The notes beneath the pieces were generated by a model. The model made no database searches. It was not told the DNA's origin and saw only the letters and a program-made list of their open reading frames with translations. The position numbers were made by a program, and so were the translations under genes. Of a stretch of DNA of 64,000 nt, positions 43,503-53,149 are shown one piece after another (the stretch's first letter is position 1; the number at the start of each line of letters is the position of its first letter). The DNA comes from Actinomadura fibrosa (GTDB taxonomy: Bacteria > Actinomycetota > Actinomycetes > Streptosporangiales > Streptosporangiaceae): assembly GCF_900659615.1 (NCBI RefSeq), contig NZ_CAACUY010000014.1, forward strand, positions 1 to 64,000, written 5' to 3'.

Positions 43503-43545
43503 CTGGTTACCAGCGGGTAGCATGATGTCGAGTTACTGACCAGTA
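43503..43545 (+). promoter_or_regulatory. Promoter with two ACCAG dyads before fadE-type gene
   Basis: CTGGT-T-ACCAG (43503-43513) and TACTG-AC-CAGTA (43534-43545) are perfect dyads 47 to 89 bases before the start of the acyl-CoA dehydrogenase gene. TAGCAT (43519-43524) could be the -10 element. TetR-type regulators of fatty-acid genes often bind such sites, but no regulator is adjacent. Confidence 0.5.
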
Positions 43546-43591
43546 CTAAGCGCGGGGCCCCCGGCCGCCGCTGGAGCAGACGGAGTCTCGA

Positions 43592-45424
43592 ATGGGGCAC
43601 TACAAGAGCAACCTCCGGGACCTGGAGTTCAACCTCTTCGAGGTGTTCAGGCGCCAGGACCTCCTCGGCAGCGGCCCGTACGCGGAACTGGACGAGGACA
43701 CCGTGCGCAGCATCCTCGACGAGGTGAACCGCCTCGCCGAGGGACCGCTCGCCGACTCCTTCGAGGACGCCGACCGCAACCCGCCGAAGTTCGACCCGGC
43801 CACCGGCACCGTCGCGATGCCGGAGAGCTTCAAGAAGTCGTACAAGGCGTGGATGGACGCCGAGTGGTACCGCCTGGACCTCGCCCCCGAGTTCGGCGGC
43901 AGCGGCGCCCCCCGCTCGCTGACCTGGGCCGTCGCGGAGCAGGTCCTCGGCGCCAACCCGGCCGTCTACATGTTCTCCTCCGGCCCCGGCTTCGCGCAGA
44001 TCCTCTGGCACATCGGCACCCCCGAGCAGAAGAAGTTCGCCGAGCTGGCCCTGGAGCGCCAGTGGGGCGCCACGATGGTGCTGACCGAGCCGGACGCCGG
44101 CTCCGACGTCGGCGCCGGCCGCACCAAGGCCGTCCAGCAGCCCGACGGCACCTGGCACATCGAGGGCGTCAAGCGCTTCATCACCTCGGCCGAGCACGAC
44201 ATGGCCGAGAACATCTTCCACCTGGTGCTGGCCCGCCCCGAGGGCGCCGGCCCCGGCACCAAGGGCCTGTCGATGTTCCTCGTCCCCAAGTACCTGGTGG
44301 ACGTCGAGACCGGTGAGCTCGGCGAGCGCAACGGCGCCTACGTGACCAACGTCGAGAAGAAGATGGGCCTCAAGGTCTCCACGACCTGCGAGCTCACCCT
44401 CGGCGAGAAGCACCCCGCCGTCGGCTACCTCGTCGGCGACGTGCACCAGGGCATCAAGCAGATGTTCCTCGTCATCGAGTACGCCCGGATGATGGTCGGC
44501 ACCAAGGCGATCGCGACCCTGTCCACCGGCTACCTGAACGCGCTGGAGTACGCCAAGGAGCGCGTGCAGGGCGCCGACATGACGCAGATGACGGACAAGA
44601 CCGCCCCGCGCGTCACGATCACCCACCACCCGGACGTCCGGCGCAGCCTGCTCACCCAGAAGGCCTACGCCGAGGGCATGCGGGCGCTCGTCCTGCTCAC
44701 CGCGTCCTACCAGGACGCCGTGCAGATCGCCGAGCACGAGGGCCGCCGCGATGAGCAGGCCGAGAAGGTCAACGACCTGCTGCTGCCGATCGTCAAGGGC
44801 TTCGGCTCCGAGCGCGCGTACGCCCTGCTCGGCGCCGAGTCGCTGCAGACCCTCGGCGGCTCGGGCTTCCTCCAGGAGTACCCGATCGAGCAGTACATCC
44901 GGGACTCCAAGATCGACACCCTGTACGAGGGCACCACCGCCATCCAGGGCCAGGACCTGTTCTTCCGCAAGATCCTGCGGGACAACGGCGAGGCGCTGAA
45001 GGTGCTGGCCGGCGAGATCAAGGCGTTCGCCGAGAGCGAGGCCGGGAACGGCCGCCTCAAGAACGAGCGCGCTCTCCTCGCCAAGGGCCTGGACGACGTG
45101 CAGGGCATCCTGAACCCGATGATCGGGTGGGCGCTCGGCTCCATGGAGGACCCGAAGGAGCTCTACAAGGTCGGCCTCAACTCCTCGCGGCTCCTGATCG
45201 CCCTCGGCGACCTGATCGTCGCCTGGCTGCTGTGCCGCCAGGCCGACGTCGCGCTGACCGCGCTCGGCGGTGACGTCTCCGACTCCGACAAGGCGTTCTA
45301 CACCGGCAAGGTCGCGGCCGCGCAGTTCTTCTGCCAGACCGTCCTGCCGCGCCTGGCGTCGGACCGCGCCGTCACCGAGGCCACCAACCTGGACATCATG
45401 GAGCTGCCCGAAGAGGCCTTCTGA
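43592..45424 (+). CDS. Acyl-CoA dehydrogenase (FadE5-like)
   Basis: This 610-residue flavoprotein carries out the first step of fatty-acid beta-oxidation. It has the long N-terminus of the FadE5 group ([20 protein letters not shown]), the FAD-binding motifs [20 protein letters not shown] (also substrate contact) and [13 protein letters not shown], and [20 protein letters not shown]. The catalytic Glu region is [20 protein letters not shown]. The C-terminal extension beyond the usual 380 residues fits the FadE5/AidB-sized class. The start ATG follows GGAG. Two dyads in its promoter suggest repressor control. It ends 90 bases before a strong terminator. Confidence 0.95.
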   Translation: MGHYKSNLRDLEFNLFEVFRRQDLLGSGPYAELDEDTVRSILDEVNRLAEGPLADSFEDADRNPPKFDPATGTVAMPESFKKSYKAWMDAEWYRLDLAPEFGGSGAPRSLTWAVAEQVLGANPAVYMFSSGPGFAQILWHIGTPEQKKFAELALERQWGATMVLTEPDAGSDVGAGRTKAVQQPDGTWHIEGVKRFITSAEHDMAENIFHLVLARPEGAGPGTKGLSMFLVPKYLVDVETGELGERNGAYVTNVEKKMGLKVSTTCELTLGEKHPAVGYLVGDVHQGIKQMFLVIEYARMMVGTKAIATLSTGYLNALEYAKERVQGADMTQMTDKTAPRVTITHHPDVRRSLLTQKAYAEGMRALVLLTASYQDAVQIAEHEGRRDEQAEKVNDLLLPIVKGFGSERAYALLGAESLQTLGGSGFLQEYPIEQYIRDSKIDTLYEGTTAIQGQDLFFRKILRDNGEALKVLAGEIKAFAESEAGNGRLKNERALLAKGLDDVQGILNPMIGWALGSMEDPKELYKVGLNSSRLLIALGDLIVAWLLCRQADVALTALGGDVSDSDKAFYTGKVAAAQFFCQTVLPRLASDRAVTEATNLDIMELPEEAF

Positions 45425-45513
45425 TCGTCCGCCGGACGCGGCCTCTCGCCTGCCCGCCTGGGGCCCCGTCCGGCGCCTGAGTCCTGCCTCGCCTCCCGCG
45501 GGCTGGATGCGGT

Positions 45514-45545
45514 CGGCCCCCGCCACGCCCACGTGGCGGGGGCCG
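45514..45545 (+). terminator. Hairpin terminator after the acyl-CoA dehydrogenase gene
   Basis: CGGCCCCCGCCACG (45514-45527) pairs perfectly with CGTGGCGGGGGCCG (45532-45545) around a CCCA loop. It has no T-run, like many actinomycete terminators. Confidence 0.75.
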
Positions 45546-45672
45546 CTGCGCTCCCGGGACGGGGCCGCTGCGCTCGCGGGATGGCCTGGAGCCGGGGTGC
45601 TGCGCTCCCGGGGCCGGATCACTACTGTGGAGCATTCCTCCCGTCTCCTCCAGCCACCCCCCGGAGAAGCCG

Positions 45673-47559
45673 ATGCCGGGCCGATCACCGCGCTCCCCGC
45701 ACGCCGCCGCCCCGCACGCCGTCCCGCGCGTCGTCCCGCGCGCCGCCGTCGTGCCGCACGTCATGCCGCGCGGCGCCGTTCGTGCCGTCCCCTGGCCGGT
45801 CTCGGTGGCCGCGTCCGCCGCGATCCTGCTGCTCGCCGCGGGCTGCGCGGACTCCGCGAAGGCGGAGAAGGCCGACCCGCCGACGGTCACCGCGACCGCC
45901 CCGAGCCCGAGCGCGACCCCCTCGGCCGCGACCCTGCTCATCAAGGAGGGCTATTTCGGCGCGGCGGACGGCCTGCACGCGCGCGTCCAGATCGCCGGAG
46001 TCCAGCGGCTGGCCGGACGGTCGGTGCTGCGCTACACGGTGACCTCGCTGGACACCGCGCCGAAGACGGTGCCGTTCACCGTCCGCCTGCTCGACCCGGT
46101 CGGGCGCAAGCTGTACCGGCAGACGTCCCAGGGCGGCCAGACGGGCGAGCAGTTCCAGCCGAACGCGGCGCGCGAGATGACGGCCGAGTTCCCGGAGATC
46201 CCCACGAGCGTCACCAAGCTCACGGTGCTGACGACCGGGACCGCCGGGGAGTTCACGGGCGTCCCCGTCACCAGCGACGCGCCCAGCACGGGCGCGCCGA
46301 GCCCGAGCCCGAGCGCGTCGCTCGGCGCGGGCAGCGGTACCACGGTCCCGGGAATGAGCCCGAGCGCGAGCGTCTCGTCCTCACCCGCGCCGGGGCAGCC
46401 GCTCACCGTTCCGACCTCGACCACCTCGTCGACGACCGGCTCGTCGCCCAGCCCGAGCGGTTCGTCCTCGCCGAGCCCCGGCACCACGGCCTCCGCGACC
46501 CCGAGCATCCCGCAGGCCACGGGCAGCAACCCCGCCGACCTCTACGAGATCACCGAGGGCGAGGTGGAGGACGTCACGGCCGGCAATGCCGACGCGACCA
46601 TCAGCCTGCGCACGGACGTGCTGTTCAACGGCGGCACCGCCACCCTGTCGAGCCGCGCCAAGCAGATCCTGGACGCCACCGCCAACAAGATCAAGTCGGC
46701 GGTGGACCCGGCGAAGCGGACGCTGACCTTCACCGGGCACACCGACAGCGGCGGTGACGACGCGCACAACCTCGCGCTGTCCAAGGACCGCGCCGAGGCC
46801 GTCCAGAAGGAGATGAAGGCCAGGCTCGGCGGCTCCTACACCTACTCCGCCGAAGGCAAGGGCGAGAGCGGCCCCGTGGCCAAGGAGGGCGGCTCGGACG
46901 ACGCCCAGGCCAAGGCCCGCAACCGCCGTGTCGAGATCTCCTACAAGGTGACCCAGACGACCTCGTCCCCCGGGACAGCGACCCCTGGATCGTCGAACAC
47001 TGCGACCCCTGGGACGTCCAGCACGGCGACGCCTGGGACGTCCAGCACTGCGACTCCTGGGGCATCCGGCAGCGCGAGCCCGGCGCCGTCCTCCAGCGGC
47101 GCCGGTGGAGTGGGAGCGCCTGCCGCGTTCCGTCCACAGGACGGCGCCACCGTGACGAGCCGCAGCGCCAAGTTCGGCAACGACAAGCGCCGCCTGGAGG
47201 TCAAGCCCTTCTACCGGGACGGCGCCTACATCGTCGCCGTGTTCGACATCGTCAACGAGGGGCCCGGCACCACACCCCCCACCGCGAACTACGCCCACAA
47301 GGACTACCCGGGAGGCGTGTTCTCCGCGTTCTCCGTGTCCGTCTCGGGCGGCAAGGACGTCTACCGGGCAGTACGCGTCGGCACGCCGGACGACCAGGGA
47401 GCCGCGCCGTACGTCGACCCCGGCCTCGCGACCTTCCGAACGGCGGTCAACGCCCCGTCCCGCGGCTTCATGTACCTACCCGCGCCGCCAGGCAACCCTT
47501 CCTCGGTGGTCTTTGACGCCGGTCCCTTCGGAAAGGTGAACAGCGTCCCGGTCTCCTGA
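45673..47559 (+). CDS. Lipoprotein with OmpA-like peptidoglycan-binding domain
   Basis: This 628-residue exported protein has an odd N-terminus rich in Pro, His and Arg, a hydrophobic stretch and a lipobox (LLAAGC near residue 58). An Ig-like domain follows (VLRYTVTSLDTAPKTVPFTV), a long Pro/Ser/Thr linker, then an OmpA C-terminal domain (TLTFTGHTDSGGDDAHNLAL, AKARNRRVEISYKV) that should hold peptidoglycan. An 8-residue tandem repeat (ATPGTSST) and a C-terminal beta domain end it. The start ATG follows GGAGAAG. A peptidoglycan-binding OmpA domain is unusual in a Gram-positive. A sheath or cell-wall anchoring role is likely. Confidence 0.85.
   Translation: MPGRSPRSPHAAAPHAVPRVVPRAAVVPHVMPRGAVRAVPWPVSVAASAAILLLAAGCADSAKAEKADPPTVTATAPSPSATPSAATLLIKEGYFGAADGLHARVQIAGVQRLAGRSVLRYTVTSLDTAPKTVPFTVRLLDPVGRKLYRQTSQGGQTGEQFQPNAAREMTAEFPEIPTSVTKLTVLTTGTAGEFTGVPVTSDAPSTGAPSPSPSASLGAGSGTTVPGMSPSASVSSSPAPGQPLTVPTSTTSSTTGSSPSPSGSSSPSPGTTASATPSIPQATGSNPADLYEITEGEVEDVTAGNADATISLRTDVLFNGGTATLSSRAKQILDATANKIKSAVDPAKRTLTFTGHTDSGGDDAHNLALSKDRAEAVQKEMKARLGGSYTYSAEGKGESGPVAKEGGSDDAQAKARNRRVEISYKVTQTTSSPGTATPGSSNTATPGTSSTATPGTSSTATPGASGSASPAPSSSGAGGVGAPAAFRPQDGATVTSRSAKFGNDKRRLEVKPFYRDGAYIVAVFDIVNEGPGTTPPTANYAHKDYPGGVFSAFSVSVSGGKDVYRAVRVGTPDDQGAAPYVDPGLATFRTAVNAPSRGFMYLPAPPGNPSSVVFDAGPFGKVNSVPVS
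46981..47064 (+). repeat. 24-bp tandem repeat inside the OmpA-domain gene
   Basis: Units begin at 46981, 47005 and 47029 with a partial fourth at 47053; each reads ACsCCTGGGACGTCCAGCAC-like and encodes TPGTSSTA. The repeat lies in the linker after the OmpA domain, where copy number could vary without breaking the frame. Confidence 0.8.
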
Positions 47560-47649
47560 ACAGGCTCCCGACCGGCCGCCTCCTCTGGCGTGACCGCCTG
47601 GCTGAACGGATAGTTGAGGGAACACCGCCCGCGGCCGGGAGGTCATCGC

Positions 47650-47883
47650 ATGGGTGTCGGCGTCAGCATCTTCACGATCACGCTCGGGCTGATCCTCAAG
47701 TTCGCCATCCGTCCGGACGCCATGAACGACCCGGTCGACATCCACGTGATCGGCGTCATCCTGATCATCGTCGGCGGGGTGACGTTCGTTCTCCAGGTCC
47801 TGCTGATGAGCCGGGCGAGCCGGTCCGGCCAGGACGACCGCCGCGGCCGCCTCTACGACGGGGACAACCCGCCCAAGCTCTGA
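47650..47883 (+). CDS. DUF6458-like small membrane protein
   Basis: This 77-residue protein has two membrane helices (VSIFTITLGLILKFAI and HVIGVILIIVGGVTFVLQVL) joined by a short loop with RPDAMNDPVD. A charged C-terminal tail (DDRRGRLYDGDNPPKL) follows. It is a common small actinobacterial membrane protein of unknown function and resembles DUF6458. The ATG at 47650 fits the start of the first helix. It is convergent with the dehydrogenase operon, with a shared hairpin between them. Confidence 0.85.
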   Translation: MGVGVSIFTITLGLILKFAIRPDAMNDPVDIHVIGVILIIVGGVTFVLQVLLMSRASRSGQDDRRGRLYDGDNPPKL

Positions 47884-47891
47884 GCGCCGCC

Positions 47892-47926
47892 CCGGCGGCC
47901 GGGCCGAACCGCGGCCCGGCCGCCGG
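47892..47926. terminator. Bidirectional hairpin terminator
   Basis: CCGGCGGCCGGGCC (47892-47905) pairs perfectly with GGCCCGGCCGCCGG (47913-47926) around a 7-base loop. It sits between convergent genes, so it can serve both the small membrane-protein gene and the bkd-type operon. Confidence 0.75.
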
Positions 47927-47932
47927 ACGCGC

Positions 47933-49312
47933 TCATCCCCAGGCGAGCATGCGGAGCGGATCCTCCAGCATGTCCCCGACGTCGCGGAGCACCCGCGACC
48001 CCAGCTCGCCGTCCACGATCCGGTGGTCGAACGACAGCGACAGCGTGGTGACCTTGCGGATCGCCAGCTCGCCCTCGTGCACCCACGGCATGTCCCGGAT
48101 CTGGCCGAACGCCAGGATCGCGGCCTCGCCGGGAGTGATGATCGGCGTCCCGGTGTCCACGCCGAACACGCCCACGTTCGTGATCGTGATCGTCCCGTCG
48201 GACAGGTCCGCCGGAGTCGCCTTGCCCGCGCGCGCCTTCGCGGTCAGCTCGTTCAGCGCGCGCGCGAGGGCCGGCAGGCTCAGGTCCTGCGCGTCCTTGA
48301 CCTTCGGGACGATGAGACCCCGCTCGGTCGCCGCCGCGATGCCGAGGTTCACATAATGCTTGACCACGATCTCCGCGCCGTTCGGACCGTCCGCCCACGA
48401 CGAGTTCACCATCGGGTTCCGCGCCACGGCCGTGAGCAGCGCGCGCGCCACCAGCAGCAGCGGCGACACCTTCACGTCCGCGAAGTCCGGCAGCTCGCGG
48501 AGCCGCCGCACGCTCTCCACCGTCCGCGTGACGTCCACCTGGAGGAACTCGGTGACATGCGGCGCGGTGAACGCCGACGCGCTCATCGCCGCCGCCGTCG
48601 CCTTCCGGACGCCCTTCACCGGCACCCGCTCCTCGCGGACGCCGGGAGCCGCCGGAGCCGGCCGGGGCCCGGCCTGCGCCGCCAGCACATCGTCCCTGGT
48701 GATGGAGCCCTTCGGACCCGTCCCGGTGATCCCGGCGAGATCGACGCCGAGGTCCTTCGCCAGCTTGCGGACCGGCGGCTTGGCCAGCGGCAACCCGCCG
48801 TCCACAGGCTGTGGACGAGCGGGCGCGGGGGCCGTGGGCGTGGGCGCGGGGGCCGCGGCGGACGGGGCCGCCCCGTTCGCCGCCTTCCGCGGACGCCGCC
48901 TGGTCGCACCCTCCTTCACCCCGTACCCGACGAGGACGGGCTGCCGCTTCGGCTTGTCCGGCGACACCATGCCCGGCTCGGCGACCGACGGCACGACATC
49001 CTGCTTCAGCGCCGCCGCCTGCGCCGGAGGCTCGGACACCGGCGTCGCGACACCGCCCTCCGCCCCCGCGTCCACCGTGATGATCGGCACCCCGACGTCC
49101 ACGGTCTGCCCCTCGGTGACCAGGAGCTCGGCCACCACGCCCTCGAACGGGCACGGCAGCTCGACGATCGCCTTCGCCGTCTCGATCTCCACGATGGTCT
49201 GGTTGACCTCGACCTGGTCGCCCGGCTGGACGTGCCACTTGACGATCTCGGCCTCCGTCAGGCCCTCGCCCACGTCCGGGAGTTTGAACTGCTGCTGGCT
49301 CACCGGCGTCAC
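47933..49312 (-). CDS. Branched-chain 2-oxoacid dehydrogenase E2 (dihydrolipoamide acyltransferase)
   Basis: This 459-residue protein has an N-terminal lipoyl domain with the lipoylated Lys in [15 protein letters not shown] long Pro/Ala linker follows, then an E3/E1-binding domain ([20 protein letters not shown]) and a catalytic acyltransferase domain ending in [16 protein letters not shown] with the active-site His. It transfers acyl groups to CoA. The GTG at 49312 overlaps the stop of the E1 beta gene (GTGA); a second GTG at 49303 is also possible. It is the last gene of the operon. No E3 gene is seen in this window. Confidence 0.94.
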   Translation of the reverse strand: MTPVSQQQFKLPDVGEGLTEAEIVKWHVQPGDQVEVNQTIVEIETAKAIVELPCPFEGVVAELLVTEGQTVDVGVPIITVDAGAEGGVATPVSEPPAQAAALKQDVVPSVAEPGMVSPDKPKRQPVLVGYGVKEGATRRRPRKAANGAAPSAAAPAPTPTAPAPARPQPVDGGLPLAKPPVRKLAKDLGVDLAGITGTGPKGSITRDDVLAAQAGPRPAPAAPGVREERVPVKGVRKATAAAMSASAFTAPHVTEFLQVDVTRTVESVRRLRELPDFADVKVSPLLLVARALLTAVARNPMVNSSWADGPNGAEIVVKHYVNLGIAAATERGLIVPKVKDAQDLSLPALARALNELTAKARAGKATPADLSDGTITITNVGVFGVDTGTPIITPGEAAILAFGQIRDMPWVHEGELAIRKVTTLSLSFDHRIVDGELGSRVLRDVGDMLEDPLRMLAWG

Positions 49313-50292
49313 CACGCGAAGGTCCGGTCGACCGCGTCCAGGATGCGGTCGAGATCGGGCAGGTACTGGTCCTCGACCCGGGACGGCGGGTACGGCGTCG
49401 AGAACCCGCCCACCCGCAGCACCGGCGCCTCCAGCCGGTAGAAGCACCGCTCCGTGATCCGCGCGGCCAGCTCGGCGCCGAACCCGCCGAACACCGGCGC
49501 CTCGTGCACGACCACGCACCGGCCCGTCCGCTCCACGGACTCGACGACGGTCCCGATGTCGAGCGGGTTGAGCGAGCGCAGGTCGATGACCTCGATCGAC
49601 CGCCCCTCCCCGGCCGCGGCCTCCGCGGCCTCCAGGCACGTCTTGACCGACGGCCCGTACGCCAGCACCGTCACGTGCTCGCCCGCCCGGACGACCTTCG
49701 CGTCGTGCAGCGGCGTCCAGTCCGTCCCGTCGACGTCGACGTCCGCGCGCTCCCAGTACCGCCGCTTCGGCTCGAAGAAGACCACCGGGTCCGGCGACGC
49801 GATCGACTGCTGGATCATCGAGAACGCGTCCACCGGATTCGAGCACGCCACCACCCGGAGCCCCGCCGTGTGCGTGAAGTACGCCTCCGGCGACTCCGAA
49901 TGGTGCTCCACCGCGCCGATGCCGCCACCGCACGGGATCCGGATCACCACGGGCAGCGACACCGCCCCCAGCGACCGCATCCGCATCTTCGCCAGCTGCG
50001 TGATGATCTGGTCCGCCGCCGGGAACACGAACCCGTCGAACTGGATCTCGCAGACCGGCCGGTAACCCCGCAGCGCGAGCCCGATCGCCGTCCCGATGAT
50101 CCCCGACTCCGCCAGCGGCGTGTCGATCACACGCTCCTCGCCGAAGTCCTTCTGCAGGCCGTCCGTCACCCGGAAGACACCACCGAGCTTCCCGACGTCC
50201 TCACCCATCACCAGGACCTTCGGGTCCTTCTCCATGGCCTTCCGCAGGCCCGCGTTCATCGCCTTGCCGAGCGTCAGCGTCTCAGCGGTCAC
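49309..50292 (-). CDS. Branched-chain 2-oxoacid dehydrogenase E1 beta subunit
   Basis: This 327-residue transketolase-like subunit has [77 protein letters not shown] and [20 protein letters not shown], all typical of the beta chain of branched-chain dehydrogenases. It forms the thiamine-diphosphate site with the alpha chain. The GTG start overlaps the alpha gene's stop (GTGA), and its own stop overlaps the E2 start, so the three genes are translated in series. Confidence 0.95.
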   Translation of the reverse strand: MTAETLTLGKAMNAGLRKAMEKDPKVLVMGEDVGKLGGVFRVTDGLQKDFGEERVIDTPLAESGIIGTAIGLALRGYRPVCEIQFDGFVFPAADQIITQLAKMRMRSLGAVSLPVVIRIPCGGGIGAVEHHSESPEAYFTHTAGLRVVACSNPVDAFSMIQQSIASPDPVVFFEPKRRYWERADVDVDGTDWTPLHDAKVVRAGEHVTVLAYGPSVKTCLEAAEAAAGEGRSIEVIDLRSLNPLDIGTVVESVERTGRCVVVHEAPVFGGFGAELAARITERCFYRLEAPVLRVGGFSTPYPPSRVEDQYLPDLDRILDAVDRTFAW

Positions 50293-51425
50293 GACGCCAC
50301 CCCTTCGTCCTCGAACGACGCCAGGTAGGCGGCGAACTGCTCCTGCTCCTCGGTCATCAGCGGATGCGGCTCCGCGTACACGTGCTCGAAGATCGACAGC
50401 GGCCGCGGGTCCGGCAGCGCCAGGCACGCCGCCCGCAGCTCCTTCGCCAGCCCCTTCGCCTCGTCCTCGACGCCCTCGAAGAACCCCGCGTCCGCCAGGT
50501 CGTTGCGCACCAGGTACGCCTTGACCCGCTCGATCGGGTCCTTCAGCTTCCACGCCTCCTCTTCGGCCTTCAGCCGGTACCGCGTGGGATCGTCCGTCGT
50601 CGTGTGGGCGCCCATCCGGTACGTGTACGCCTCCACCAGCGTCGGCCCCTGCCCCGTCCGCGCGTTCTCCAGCGCCTTCCGGGTGACCGCGAGGCAGGCG
50701 AACACGTCGTTCCCGTCCACCCTCAGCCCCGGGAACCCGTACCCCTGAGCCCGCTTGTACAGCGGGATGCGCGACTGCCGCTCCAGCGGCTCCGAGATCG
50801 CCCACTGGTTGTTCTGGCAGAAGAACACGATGGGCGCGTTGAAAACAGACGCGAACACGAACGCCTCGTTCACGTCCCCCTGCGAGGTCGCCCCGTCCCC
50901 GAAGTACGCGATCGTTGCCCCTGCCGACGGCGTGCCCAGCACCCCGTCCCGCTGGACGCCCATCGCGTACCCGGTCGCGTGCAGCGTCTGGCTGCCGATC
51001 ACGATGGTGTACAGGTGGAACCCGTGCTCCGCGGGATCCCACCCGCCATGGTTCACGCCGCGGAACAGCCCGAGCAGCTTCAGCGGCTCCACGTTCCGGC
51101 ACCACGCCACCGCGTGCTCCCGGTACGTCGGGAACACCATGTCATGCGCGCCGAGCGCGCGCCCGGACCCGATCTGCGCCGCCTCCTGCCCCAGCAGCGA
51201 CGCCCAGATGCCGAGCTCCCCCTGCCGGGTGAGGGCCACCGCCTCCAGGTCGATCTTCCGCACGATCACGAGGTCGCGGTACAGCGCCTTGATCTCCTCG
51301 GCGGACAGGTCCAGCGGGTAGTCGGGATGCTCGACCCGCTCCCCTTCGGGAGTGAGCAGCTGGATGAGCTCGGGTTCGGCGACCCCAGGGGTGCCTGGCG
51401 CGCCGCGCACGGAGTCGATCGTCAT
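50289..51425 (-). CDS. Branched-chain 2-oxoacid dehydrogenase E1 alpha subunit
   Basis: This 378-residue alpha subunit decarboxylates branched-chain 2-oxoacids using thiamine diphosphate. The diphosphate-binding motif is YFGDGATSQGDVNEAFVFAS to NNQWAIS. RDLVIVRKIDLEAVALTRQG, GQEAAQIGSGRALGAHDMVF and EAYTYRMGAHTTTDDPTRY, which holds the phosphorylation-loop region, are further signs. The ATG at 51425 follows GAGGAG at eight bases, whereas GTG 51434 is too close to that site. It is the first gene of the operon E1 alpha, E1 beta, E2. Confidence 0.95.
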   Translation of the reverse strand: MTIDSVRGAPGTPGVAEPELIQLLTPEGERVEHPDYPLDLSAEEIKALYRDLVIVRKIDLEAVALTRQGELGIWASLLGQEAAQIGSGRALGAHDMVFPTYREHAVAWCRNVEPLKLLGLFRGVNHGGWDPAEHGFHLYTIVIGSQTLHATGYAMGVQRDGVLGTPSAGATIAYFGDGATSQGDVNEAFVFASVFNAPIVFFCQNNQWAISEPLERQSRIPLYKRAQGYGFPGLRVDGNDVFACLAVTRKALENARTGQGPTLVEAYTYRMGAHTTTDDPTRYRLKAEEEAWKLKDPIERVKAYLVRNDLADAGFFEGVEDEAKGLAKELRAACLALPDPRPLSIFEHVYAEPHPLMTEEQEQFAAYLASFEDEGVAS

Positions 51426-51594
51426 CGATGACACTCCTCGTTCGGGGCCGGACCGCGGGATCGCCGCACGCCGGCCGGTGTCAGCGACCTCCGGGCCCCG
51501 GTAAGGGACAAAAGCCGCTAACGCCCATGGTGGCAGACATCACACCCCACGCCGCAACCCCTCCCCCCAGCCTCCTACCCACCCATTCCCCCCG

Positions 51595-51778
51595 CTAGCC
51601 CGCCTTACTTCGCGTGACGAAGACGTCCACCCGCAAGAAGCGGATGCGCCCCGTCGGCGTCCGAGCACAAGGCAGCAACCCCGCTTGACCACCCGGTCAC
51701 CATCGACCGCCAAACCCGAAACACCCCCGCGACCTCCCGGACGGTCAGCAACTCGGGCAACTCCTCCGCGCCGCTCAA
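51595..51778 (-). pseudogene. BldC/excisionase-like helix-turn-helix remnant
   Basis: Read from TTG 51778, which overlaps the stop of the upstream ATPase gene (TTGA), the sequence begins LSGAEELPELLTVREVAGVF, a MerR/BldC-like helix-turn-helix. It then needs two one-base corrections: one after MVTGW (TGGTCAAG for an expected TGGGTCAAG) and one before LLPCARTPTGRIRFLRVDVF, which ends in RSKAG and a stop at 51595. An intact copy would be a 60-residue DNA-binding protein. The two frameshifts mark decay. Confidence 0.6.
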
Positions 51779-52484
51779 CAAGCGTCCAAATCTTCGTTGC
51801 ACCGGACGATGCCCTCGACCACGTCCGCGACATCGACGAGCGGATACCGGACCGTCCCTGTCAAGGGCGTGATCAACGAGATCGTCGAAGACCGCACCCA
51901 CACCGTGATCGCAGCCCGCACAGACAGAACCGCCATGTCCCACCCCTCACACCCATGCAGCGGCCCCAACCCACGCGCCCTCAACGCAGCCCCCAGCGCC
52001 CGCCCCCCCGAATCCAAGTCGACCTGACCGCTGCGCCCACCCTCCGGCACGGGCTGAACGAAGTAGGCGACCTCGGGAACCGTGGCCAAACGCGACCGAC
52101 TCCGGTGAACACCCCAGGAGCCGCCATGCTCGGCGGTCAGCGCGTCGACGAGTTGCAGCCCACGCCCACTCTCCGTCGCAAGATCGGACCGGACGCACGT
52201 CCGAGGCAGCCGCCCCTTCCAAGGCCCACTGTCGAAGACCTGCGTGACGATCTCCGTCCTGGCCCGCCGGACGTACATCACCAACTCCGGGCCCGGGCCG
52301 TCCGGCGGCCGCCCAGGAACCCCATGCACGAACGCGTTGGTAGCGAGCTCAGACACGATCGTGACGGCATCGTCCACAACGACGTCCCGCGCCGCCGGGC
52401 TTTGCAACACCGCCCCCGCACGCCCAGAGCCACCGCCGCCCCTCGCTCATCCCCCGGCAGCGGGAACGCGACGCAGCCGCCCAT
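51775..52484 (-). pseudogene. RsbW-like ATP-binding protein with frameshift
   Basis: The ATG at 52484 starts MGGCVAFPLPGDERGAAVAL. The frame then changes near 52410-52430, after which the GHKL ATPase continues with VVVDDAVTIVSELATNAFVH (N-box), QVFDSGPWKGRLP (G1) and ATESGRGLQLVDALTAEHGG (G2). A tail with GWDMAVLSVRAAITVWVRSS and ADVVEGIVRCNEDL follows, as in actinomycete anti-sigma-like ATPases paired with XRE/DUF397 genes. A one-base loss (or two-base gain) would explain the break. It diverges from the broken XRE gene. Confidence 0.65.
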
Positions 52485-52512
52485 AACCAGCCGCCCAGTC
52501 GATCACGGCGAC

Positions 52513-53149
52513 ATGTCGGGACAATGCGTCGGACCTCCTCCACTCCTGCTCACGACGACGGAGGTGTGCCGACAACTACGGTGGAGTCCGAGCAAGCTCA
52601 ACTACATCGAGAAGGCGAAGTGGATCGAGCCGACCGATGAGGCCGTAGACCACCTCTGCGAGTTGTACGGCGTCGAAGGGCGGGACCAAGACGCCCTGAT
52701 CGAGTTGGCGCGTGCGGCACGACAGCGCGGGTGGTGGACGCGCTACGACGACGTCTTCCGCAACGAGTACCCCGGCTTCGAGATCGCCGCTTCCGTCATA
52801 CGCACCTACCAGTACGTTCTTGCCCGGCCTACTGCAAGAACAGTCGTACTGCGAGGCGTTGCCGCCGATCGTGGGCATCGAGGACCCGGCCAAGATCAGG
52901 CGACACATGGAGGCACGCCTCACGCGGCAGGAGATCCTCGTCAGGCCGCAGGACCCGTGCCGCCTGGAAGTTGTCATCGACGAGAACGCACTCGCCAGGA
53001 TCGTGGACACCATCATCCGTGAGCGTCAACAGCGCCACCTCCTGACGATGTCAGACCTCCCCAACGTTGCGATCCAATTGATCCCAACGACTGTGGGTCG
53101 GAAGGGACCGGATGACCCGCATCGGACCGTCCCGCCTCGGCTGGCGTAA
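52513..53149 (+). pseudogene. XRE-family (DUF5753-type) regulator remnant
   Basis: The helix-turn-helix part (LTTTEVCRQLRWSPSKLNYI) lacks its normal start. After WWTRYDDVFRNEYPGFEIAA and SVIRTYQY the frame breaks near 52817. The next frame continues as TFLPGLLQEQSYCEALPPIV and RHMEARLTRQEILVRPQDP, the DUF5753 ligand-like domain. About 80 residues of the normal C-terminus are missing, since the frame runs into the DUF397 gene. Such regulators pair with DUF397 proteins, and one follows here. Confidence 0.7.

Larger units (their letters stand above)
42995..43591. other. 597-base divergent intergenic region
   Basis: This gap between the UDP-glucose dehydrogenase and acyl-CoA dehydrogenase genes contains a strong hairpin (43293-43330) and two operator-like dyads (43503-43545). 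It also holds a short minus-strand stretch (about 43080-43170) with codon-like third-position GC encoding DFTRHDSVEYNKIYNAG. A plus-strand frame at 43310-43525 is open but looks unlikely to be a gene. No tRNA or known riboswitch was recognised. Confidence 0.5.

Noticed and set aside
43310..43525. A 71-codon plus-strand frame before the acyl-CoA dehydrogenase gene
   Set aside because: Codon third positions are not GC-biased as in neighbouring genes. It overlaps the hairpin and operator sites and shows no recognisable domain.
51595..53149. Frameshifts as sequencing errors only
   Set aside because: Several breaks fall in three adjacent non-essential regulators, along with missing gene ends, while long neighbouring genes are clean. 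Decay is the better reading, though resequencing is needed to be sure.
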